Shown: in pieces, positions 58,026 through 64,000 of the stretch
Position numbering within the stretch: the first letter of the stretch is position 1
How the letters are laid out: the number at the start of each line of letters is the position of its first letter
From: JAPLUA01 sp964625855
GTDB taxonomy: Bacteria > Verrucomicrobiota > Verrucomicrobiia > Limisphaerales > UBA8199
Assembly (NCBI GenBank): GCA_964625855.1
Contig: CAZVFC010000009.1
Coordinates: forward strand, 62,001 to 126,000
DNA: 64,000 nt
Direction of reading: 5' to 3'
Translations under genes and position numbers: made by a program
Notes under the pieces: model-generated
The model's input: only the letters and a program-made list of their open reading frames with translations
What the model was told of the DNA's origin: nothing
Databases searched by the model: none

Positions 58026-59671
58026 TTCGACGGCAACTCTCCCCTCACGAGGCCCAACTTCTCGGCACGGGCGATAAGCTGCCCATCGGCCAGCACGCGC
58101 AAACCCTGCCCACGCCCGTAGCGTTTTCCGTTCTTGTCCCAGACGACCGTCAGCGTGTGGCCATGGTACTTGACGCCATCCAGGCAGAACCAATCCCAAA
58201 AACCATCCGGCAACAGGGGATATACTTCGACAGTCTCGTCGGCCCGGGGCCGCAGGCCCACCAGACCTGTAATCACGAGGTCAGCGAAGGTGGAATGGTT
58301 GTAATAACGGCTGCGCTCCTGCCGGCCTTTGAGCCACTGGCCTGTGACTTCATCCAAGTACTCACCGATGTAAGGTTTGCCCTCGAACCGCTGGCAGTAG
58401 GTGTAGGTCAGGAAAGCGTCCAGGTAGTCCCGGCGCGTGACTGGCGCAGTCGCGCCGTCGCGCAGAACGTTGGCCAGCCCCACCAGCGTCTGGGATGTGG
58501 CAAAGGGCCAGACCGCCCCGTCCCACTCGCATTTGCAGCAGCCGTGTGAGCGAAACTCGGGGTGACGTCGTTCGGCCGTGGTGATGCCGTAAGGTGCTCG
58601 GAAGCCAGCCGGGTCTGTCAATTGCGCCCAGGCGACGTTCCGGTTGGGGTCCGCCAAACCGAAGCACCAGGGAATGAAGCCAATTTCCTCACGCGCATCG
58701 GCGAATTGGCCATCCTGGCGGCGCACCTCGTAGAACTGTGCGGTTGGATTCCAGAGCGTATCATTGGCCAGGCGTTTGAGGTCAGCGGCCTTCTGGTCGA
58801 ATTCCCGGGCGAGTGCATTCCGCCGTCCCAATCTGGCGATGGCGGCAATGGCGCGTGCGTTACCAAACATGTAGCTGTTGATGGTGGGGCGAAGATTTCT
58901 GGCGGTGCGCGAGCCACTGATGGACTCCTCCATGCCGTCGCTCACATCGTATTGCCAGAACAGGCCACCGGGAAGCTGGCGTTCCTTCTCCCAAGACCGA
59001 TAATCGGCGACGAGGCCGTCCAGCAAGCCGATCACATACCGGCGGTTGGCGTTAACGAGGTAGCGGTCATAGACCGCCGCAGCGAACCAATGACTATACT
59101 GATGGAAGTGAGGTTGAGGTCTGCCCCGGTTGCCGTGGAGCCAGTATCGGGTGTAGTCGTCAAGGTAGCTCTGGTCCGCCAGCCAGCGGCCCTCGGCCAG
59201 GTGATGGCCCACCGCGCAACTGATCGTGTTCCAGTCACCCGCATGACGGACCGGCACCAAGAACTCGGTGAAGACGAAGCCCTTAGGGGTGCGAACCAGG
59301 TGCTTGCGGAACGACCACCAGCGGAAGTAATAGACTTCCTGCACCTCTGAATCCGGGCACTCGAATAGCGGGATGTTCGCCTTCAGCCACTCCCAGGACT
59401 GTGCGTTGGACACGAAGTTGGTCCAGTTTTCATCCTCCATGCGATTGAAGTGCTCAATGTGGTGAGCAAACGCCGCCGGCTGCAGGACGGAAAAGCGCAC
59501 AGGTTCCTCCGCAGGCGCCACGGAGCACCCGATCGCCAGAGCAATGCCGCTAACCACGCCTACGATACACCAGTTACACCGGTACGGCAGGGCAATCATC
59601 CCCCAGGTTAGCACGCTTGCCAGGGTGGGGGAGGCGGCGGTCAAATGCATCGTTTCGTGCCCAACCGGCAT
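58022..59671 (-). CDS. MGH1-like (six-hairpin, GH63-clan) glycosidase
   Basis: This 549-aa protein has an N-terminal region with a lipobox-like LAIGC (Cys49) or signal peptide. The start could also be the later ATG at 59599. The mature (alpha/alpha)6 barrel has VQEVYYFRWWSFRKHLV, QYDVSDGMEESISGSRT, INSYMFGNARAIAAIARLG and CKCEWDGAVWPFATSQTL. These are typical of trehalase-like or MGH1-like glycosidases, with Asp/Glu catalytic pairs in the second and last. It starts 6 nt after the pectate-lyase stop and overlaps the next gene by 4 nt. The substrate is unknown; pectin oligomers are suggested by the operon. Confidence 0.75.
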   Translation of the reverse strand: MPVGHETMHLTAASPTLASVLTWGMIALPYRCNWCIVGVVSGIALAIGCSVAPAEEPVRFSVLQPAAFAHHIEHFNRMEDENWTNFVSNAQSWEWLKANIPLFECPDSEVQEVYYFRWWSFRKHLVRTPKGFVFTEFLVPVRHAGDWNTISCAVGHHLAEGRWLADQSYLDDYTRYWLHGNRGRPQPHFHQYSHWFAAAVYDRYLVNANRRYVIGLLDGLVADYRSWEKERQLPGGLFWQYDVSDGMEESISGSRTARNLRPTINSYMFGNARAIAAIARLGRRNALAREFDQKAADLKRLANDTLWNPTAQFYEVRRQDGQFADAREEIGFIPWCFGLADPNRNVAWAQLTDPAGFRAPYGITTAERRHPEFRSHGCCKCEWDGAVWPFATSQTLVGLANVLRDGATAPVTRRDYLDAFLTYTYCQRFEGKPYIGEYLDEVTGQWLKGRQERSRYYNHSTFADLVITGLVGLRPRADETVEVYPLLPDGFWDWFCLDGVKYHGHTLTVVWDKNGKRYGRGQGLRVLADGQLIARAEKLGLVRGELPSK

Positions 59672-59677
59672 ACCCGA

Positions 59678-61372
59678 TCACTTGAGCGGGTCAACGTTGT
59701 TCTCCAACCGAGTGTAGTCCACAAATCGGGTTGGGTCGGTGCCGTTGATGAATTCTTCGATGTTCGTGTAGCCGTCCCCATCAAGGTCTTTGGCGGCGTC
59801 GGCGGGATCAGTCGGATCCAAACCTTGCTTCCTCTCCCAAGAGTTGGGCAGGCCGTCCCCATCGGAATCTTCATAGGGCTTGCCCGTGTAATCGGGATAG
59901 CCCCCGACCTGGGCTGGGTCAGCAATGATGCCCTTGCTGACGAGCGCCGTGATTTGAGCGATTACCGCCTCCGAATAACCGACCTGCGTCGTCGCCGCCA
60001 CCGGTGCGGTTTGGGCTTGGGCCGTAACACTTCCCGAGCGCGCCGACTTGATGATCCGTTCATCCACGGAATCACGCCTTGGCAGCGTGGCGCCGGCGGC
60101 GGCGAGCACAGTCGCGTAGGCGCGGTCCGCCGACTCGATCCGCAAGGGTGCGTGGGGATACGGCGCGTTGGTGCGAATCTCAGCGAGGACCTGCGCCAGC
60201 GATTTGGCTCGGACGTCCGGCTGCACCCCCCCGTCCCAGTTGTCCGCGGTAACCCTGGCATTGCCCTCCACGATGTTGCCCGCCACATAGGCCTTGCCGA
60301 AATGGTCCACCACCGTTTTGCTGCGCTCGGACTCGGGTTTGAGGACGCGATAAGCGATCGGCGCGCCAAGTGGCGTAGCCGGCCCAGGTTTGAAGTAGTT
60401 GCTGATGATGCTGTAATAACTCATGTGGTCGCCGCCATCCACGGTGCGATGGACCCAATTGAAGAGGACATTGTTTGCCAACGTGAAATCGCCATACATC
60501 CCCACGCTCGGGTTGCGACCGGTGTTGCACGCCCAAAGGTTGTGATGGAACGTGCTGTTCAGCCCACCGATGGTGCTGCCAAAAGCGTGGTGGTAGGTGT
60601 TCAAGGCCTCGCTGAAGATCGAGTTCTGTATCGTGATGTTCACCGTCGGGAGCTTCAGTTCCTTGCCGACCCCGGGGGGCTGATACATGTGGCGATACAT
60701 GCTCATGTTCTCGTCCAAACCCCAGCTCGCCGAGACGTGGTCAATCATGATATTGCCGGTGGGGTTGCCGCCGATGGAGTCGTTGCGATCGCCTACCCAA
60801 GTCTCGCCCCGCCGGAAGCGCATGTGGCGGATGACGACGTCGTGGGTTTCCAGCTCGACCGTATCCCCCGCAACGCAAACGCCGTCGCCCGGGGCGGTGC
60901 CGCCGGCGATCGTAATGTAAGGGGCGCGGATGCGAATGCGCTCCTTGAGGCGAATGATGCCGGCGACGTTGAAGACGACAATGCGCGGCCCGCCGGCTTC
61001 ACAGGCCTCGCGAAAAGTGCTTGGCCCGCTGTCGTTGAGATTGGTGACCACGAACACTCTGCCGCCCCGCCCGCCAAACGAATACATGCCGCCACCCCAC
61101 GCGCCGGGGAAGGCAGGAATCTTTGCCTGGGGCAAGTCCTTCGGTTCAGCGGCGCCCGGCAGGTAGGGCTTCCCTCTGGCTTCCCACTCTTTGATGAAGG
61201 GCAACACCCGTGCAAACGCTTCATCGGAACGTCGGTCCGCGGCGGCTCGACGGCGATTGGCCTCCTCCTGCACGGCCTTGGGCACATTGGGGTATTGGGC
61301 GCGGACAGACGAAATCAGCGTGAGCGCCGCGACGACGATGAGGAAAGACCGTCTCATGCCGTTGAAATTCAT
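59678..61372 (-). CDS. Pectate lyase-like polysaccharide lyase with C-terminal Ca-binding repeat
   Basis: This 564-aa exported protein has a signal peptide at about 1-25 and a parallel beta-helix starting with SFGGRGGRVFVVTNLNDSG. DHVSASWGLDEN and NTYHHAFGSTIGG line the putative substrate groove as in PL1-type enzymes. The C-terminal part contains DSDGDGLPNSWERKQGLDP and DLDGDGYTNIEEF, thrombospondin-type-3/dockerin-like calcium loops. Pectate lyases cleave polygalacturonan by beta-elimination with Ca2+. It overlaps the preceding gene by 4 nt and is paralogous to it. Confidence 0.8.
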   Translation of the reverse strand: MNFNGMRRSFLIVVAALTLISSVRAQYPNVPKAVQEEANRRRAAADRRSDEAFARVLPFIKEWEARGKPYLPGAAEPKDLPQAKIPAFPGAWGGGMYSFGGRGGRVFVVTNLNDSGPSTFREACEAGGPRIVVFNVAGIIRLKERIRIRAPYITIAGGTAPGDGVCVAGDTVELETHDVVIRHMRFRRGETWVGDRNDSIGGNPTGNIMIDHVSASWGLDENMSMYRHMYQPPGVGKELKLPTVNITIQNSIFSEALNTYHHAFGSTIGGLNSTFHHNLWACNTGRNPSVGMYGDFTLANNVLFNWVHRTVDGGDHMSYYSIISNYFKPGPATPLGAPIAYRVLKPESERSKTVVDHFGKAYVAGNIVEGNARVTADNWDGGVQPDVRAKSLAQVLAEIRTNAPYPHAPLRIESADRAYATVLAAAGATLPRRDSVDERIIKSARSGSVTAQAQTAPVAATTQVGYSEAVIAQITALVSKGIIADPAQVGGYPDYTGKPYEDSDGDGLPNSWERKQGLDPTDPADAAKDLDGDGYTNIEEFINGTDPTRFVDYTRLENNVDPLK

Positions 61373-62784
61373 TTTGGCGAAGGCAGGGAATCCTCCCCGA
61401 CAAGCGAGTTCAAGTACTTTTCAAGATTGGTGTAGCCGTCGCTGGTCATGTCCTGGTTGCCATCGGCGGTATCGCCGGGATTCAACCCGTGAGCTTTCTC
61501 CCATTCATCCGGCATACCGTCGTGGTCGGTGTCCCAGCCGGCGGGGCGGCGCACTTCCGGATAATCCTCCCAGCCGCCGACGTCGTCCTGAGAGTCGGGC
61601 AGACCGGGGAGGCCGGTCTTGCTGCCCTTGAATTTGAAAGTGCCAGCGCGGACCTCGGCAATTACGCGCTGATCGTGTTCGTCGAGCGCCGGGAGGTTGC
61701 AGCCGACATTGGCCAGAACGTTTGTATAGGCTTCGACGGCGCTGTGCGTTTCTACGAAGGGCTCGAAGAAAGGCCGGTCCACCCACGGGCTATAGTCCGT
61801 CGGCAGTCTGCCGCCGCGCTCGGTGGTGGCAGTGCGGCCGGCGGCTTGGTTGGCCAGGCCGAAATGGCCGGGCATGACATTCCCCTCGAAATAATAGCGC
61901 TGCGTTCCGGGGAAGCCAGCGTATTGGGCGTTGAGGGCATGAAACCACTTTGTGGCCGGGCCGGGCTGGTAGTAGTTGTTCACGAAATTGACCTCGTGCG
62001 CCCCCCCGTCTGTGGTGCGGTTCTTCCAGTTGTAAACGACATTATTGCGGAGATCGAGGCGTCCGGCGTAAGTATTCGCCGGTTTGCTCAGGCCACCAGC
62101 GAGGCTCCAATTCCGCCCGGCGCAGTGCGCGAGCAGGTTGTGGTGGAAGCTGCCGATGTCGCCGCCAATACTCGCGGCGTAACCGTGTTGGGTGCCTGGC
62201 GGATATTTCTTGTGCCCGGCTTCGTTCAGCGCCTCGGAAATCAGCGTGCGCTGGAGGGTGATGTTCTTGGCTCCGCGCGAACTGAACGCCTCGTCCAAGG
62301 TCCAACTGATCGAACAGTGATCAATGATGCAGTGGTCACTGGAGGCCATGCCCATGCCATCCAGTGTCGCGCCGGAGAGATTGCCAGGACGAACTCGCAA
62401 GTATCGAACGATGACATTCGTCGCACCCAGCATGCCAAAGTTGTATTTGCGCAGGCAGATGCCCTTGCCGGGCGCGGTCTGGCCGGCAATGGTGAGGTTG
62501 GAATTCGTGCTGCGAATGGTCAGCCGTGACTCGAGCGTGATCAGCCCGGCAACTTCGAACACGACCGTGCGCGGGCCGGATTGCTCGATGGCGTCGCGAA
62601 GGCTCCCCGGGCCTGAGTCGTTTAGATTGGTGACATGGAAAACGCGTCCCCCACGTCCGCCGCTTGCCAGTCGCCCGTAACCTTCCGCGGTCGGGAAGGC
62701 TGGCAAGAAGTCCGTGCGCGAGGCTTGTGCCTGAATTGCCAGCCCAAGAATCGAAAGGAGCACCGGCAGAACCTTGTGTTTCAT
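61369..62784 (-). CDS. Pectate lyase-like polysaccharide lyase
   Basis: This 471-aa protein has a signal peptide at about 1-21. The beta-helix lyase has the signature GGRGGRVFHVTNLNDSGPGS, then CIIDHCSISWTLDEAFSS, and a C-terminal DTDHDGMPDEWEKAHGLNP calcium loop. It is a paralogue of the downstream lyase. The first gene of the operon (lyase, lyase, MGH1-like, DUF6298-type); its promoter should lie in the 122-bp gap upstream of 62784, where no clear hexamer pair was seen. Confidence 0.8.
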   Translation of the reverse strand: MKHKVLPVLLSILGLAIQAQASRTDFLPAFPTAEGYGRLASGGRGGRVFHVTNLNDSGPGSLRDAIEQSGPRTVVFEVAGLITLESRLTIRSTNSNLTIAGQTAPGKGICLRKYNFGMLGATNVIVRYLRVRPGNLSGATLDGMGMASSDHCIIDHCSISWTLDEAFSSRGAKNITLQRTLISEALNEAGHKKYPPGTQHGYAASIGGDIGSFHHNLLAHCAGRNWSLAGGLSKPANTYAGRLDLRNNVVYNWKNRTTDGGAHEVNFVNNYYQPGPATKWFHALNAQYAGFPGTQRYYFEGNVMPGHFGLANQAAGRTATTERGGRLPTDYSPWVDRPFFEPFVETHSAVEAYTNVLANVGCNLPALDEHDQRVIAEVRAGTFKFKGSKTGLPGLPDSQDDVGGWEDYPEVRRPAGWDTDHDGMPDEWEKAHGLNPGDTADGNQDMTSDGYTNLEKYLNSLVGEDSLPSPK

Positions 62785-62906
62785 TGCGAGCGCACTGAGT
62801 TACTGGCGCAATGCTCGGTCAGAGGCAAAGCAAAGCGCCAAGTTCCGGCGGTCGTTGGACCCGGCGTGATCCTTCGATCATAGAGCCGGCTTCCGTCTCA
62901 GATCGG

Positions 62907-64000
62907 TCAAGGATAAACGACACGATAGAAGATCGTGTCCGCCAACGGCCCGTCGTTGGTCGTGCTGAGCGTTTGCGTTGTTCGAATCCAATAGGTGGCC
63001 GGATCATTGGTGATGTCCGGATAGTAGAGGACATTCGTGCCAGCGACGGCGGTAAATACGGTCACCCAATTGGTGCCGCCGGGCGACACCAACCCGGCAG
63101 AGGCGCTGTTAGTTTGCCGCTCGACACGCCAACCGCGGTAGCTTTCCGGCCATTCGAACACATAGCTCAGGGCGCCGTTCGTACTGGTTACCAGGGAGTT
63201 CGTGCATACCGGGGGCGGCCTCGTCACCAGGGTCAGATTGGTGATTACTTGGGACGTATCCCAGGTCAGCCCCGGGGCAGGTGCCGGAGTGATTCGCGGG
63301 ATCGCCGGTTGCGAGTTGTCCGGACTATTGTAAGTCAGATCGAACGGATAAATCATCGTCGTCCCGTTGAAGTCCGGCCCGGCAATCTTGTTGATCAGCA
63401 GTGTGCCGCCCATACTGTTGTTGATGCCAAAATTCACCTTGCCGTAACCGTTAGGTGTGGCATCGAGGATGATCTTATCGTTGATCGGCTGAGGCCCCGA
63501 ATTGTCCACGTCGAGGGTCGTAGTCGAACCGGCATTGAAGTCCAGCCGCACGGCAATGGTTGTGTTCGTGATTTCGTTGGGGCTGTTGCCAACTATCAGG
63601 CTGCCGCCCGCGCCAATTGTAACTCGGACATCACTGGATGCTTGGATGCCGTCTTGCAAGATGCGGCCCATTCCCTGTAGCACACCGTCGACCGTGAGAC
63701 CCTGGTTGCCACCGGCGGTGCCGAAGTGGTAAATGTCACCATTATTGATGAGGGTTGCATTGGTGGAAACGGTCCACGGCAACGTGACATTCATCGTGGC
63801 CCCAACCCAATTGGCCAAAATGGTGTTGGTGGCCATTCTGACACTGCCATTGATGATGGAAGCGTTGGCGAGGCCTCCCGCCTGGAGGTTCAATCCGCCG
63901 TTGACCGGCCCATTGACAAGCACAGCCGCATTCGAGGCAGTCAAGCCGCCGTTGATCGTCCCTGTGAACGCGGCCATGGTGGTGCCGTCTTGCAGGAGCG
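62907..64000 (-). CDS. C-terminal part of a large beta-helix secreted protein (partial)
   Basis: The frame is open to the window edge (the residues before the first in-window Met are LLQDGTTM), so the N-terminus is missing. At least 363 residues are visible: repeated INGGL, VNGGLNLQAGGL and IINGS motifs, then VDGVLQGMGRI and GSLIVGNSPNEITN. This is the pattern of autotransporter-associated beta-strand/beta-helix proteins. The C-terminus is an FN3-like module ending FYRVVYP, with no beta-barrel translocator and no sorting signal recognised. It is probably a cell-surface or extracellular adhesin or structural protein. Confidence 0.65.
   Translation of the reverse strand, partial: LLQDGTTMAAFTGTINGGLTASNAAVLVNGPVNGGLNLQAGGLANASIINGSVRMATNTILANWVGATMNVTLPWTVSTNATLINNGDIYHFGTAGGNQGLTVDGVLQGMGRILQDGIQASSDVRVTIGAGGSLIVGNSPNEITNTTIAVRLDFNAGSTTTLDVDNSGPQPINDKIILDATPNGYGKVNFGINNSMGGTLLINKIAGPDFNGTTMIYPFDLTYNSPDNSQPAIPRITPAPAPGLTWDTSQVITNLTLVTRPPPVCTNSLVTSTNGALSYVFEWPESYRGWRVERQTNSASAGLVSPGGTNWVTVFTAVAGTNVLYYPDITNDPATYWIRTTQTLSTTNDGPLADTIFYRVVYP

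Noticed and set aside
62907..64000. Classical autotransporter with outer-membrane barrel
   Set aside because: The C-terminus ends in an FN3-like module and FYRVVYP, without the amphipathic strands of a barrel.

Overview
The window reads as a chromosome segment of a GC-rich member of the Verrucomicrobiota, most likely a Pedosphaera/Limisphaerales-type organism. The evidence is a four-gene pseudopilin set with the layout of the verrucomicrobial 'Verru_Chthon' cassette, other prepilin-like proteins with an A|FTLIE processing site, very large secreted LamG and Ig-like proteins, a System II (ResB/CcsA) cytochrome c maturation operon, a dense set of plant-polysaccharide enzymes, and several families of short intergenic repeats. 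No tRNA, rRNA, transposase, integrase, reverse transcriptase or CRISPR array was recognised. The taxonomic call is an inference from gene content.

Layout. 1-1.1 kb: the end of a spermidine-synthase-like gene and a pseudopilin. 1.1-5.6 kb (minus): luxE-like, MFS transporter and luxC-like genes packed end to end, followed by queD. 6-16.3 kb (minus): one giant (3424 aa) subtilisin-like secreted protein with P-type, LamG and lectin-like modules. 16.6-26.6 kb (minus): a BrnT/BrnA-like toxin-antitoxin pair, two pseudopilins and then the D-B-C-A pseudopilin cassette; most junctions are 4-nt ATGA/GTGA overlaps. 27-30.1 kb (plus): an HtrA-like protease and a secreted protein of unknown function. 30.4-34.8 kb (minus): ccsA, resB and a duplicated-domain lipoprotein. 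35-37.8 kb: a GHL10-type glycosidase with Ig-like domains. 38-44.7 kb: a glycan-assembly cluster (four glycosyltransferases, a hexapeptide acetyltransferase, a polytopic membrane protein). 44.8-46.2 kb: thymidine phosphorylase. 47-64 kb (minus): two back-to-back operons that look like pectin side-chain and backbone degradation (TIM-barrel isomerase, GH140/DUF5060-like, GH67-like, GH127; then two pectate lyases, an MGH1-like glycosidase and a DUF6298-type protein), followed upstream by the 3' part of a large beta-helix secreted protein.

The least expected signal is repetitive DNA. (i) At least nine unrelated heptanucleotide tandem repeats occur, many of them inside reading frames: in the cleaved leader of four pseudopilin-cassette proteins and one further pseudopilin, after the membrane anchor of the giant protease, in loops of LuxE, GH127 and the DUF6298 protein, and as the hydrophobic core of the GH127 signal peptide. 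Because 7 is not a multiple of 3 and the starts are fixed by ATGA overlaps, gain or loss of one unit would shift the frame. (ii) A 9-bp tandem repeat sits in the spacers just upstream of queD and of the brnA-like gene. (iii) Three intergenic arrays have 11-bp units arranged as tandem units followed by inverted tandem units; two of them are exactly 4 units, one 11-bp spacer, 4 inverted units. (iv) A roughly 165-bp imperfect palindrome occurs twice in opposite orientation, and smaller palindromic repeats lie in several other spacers.
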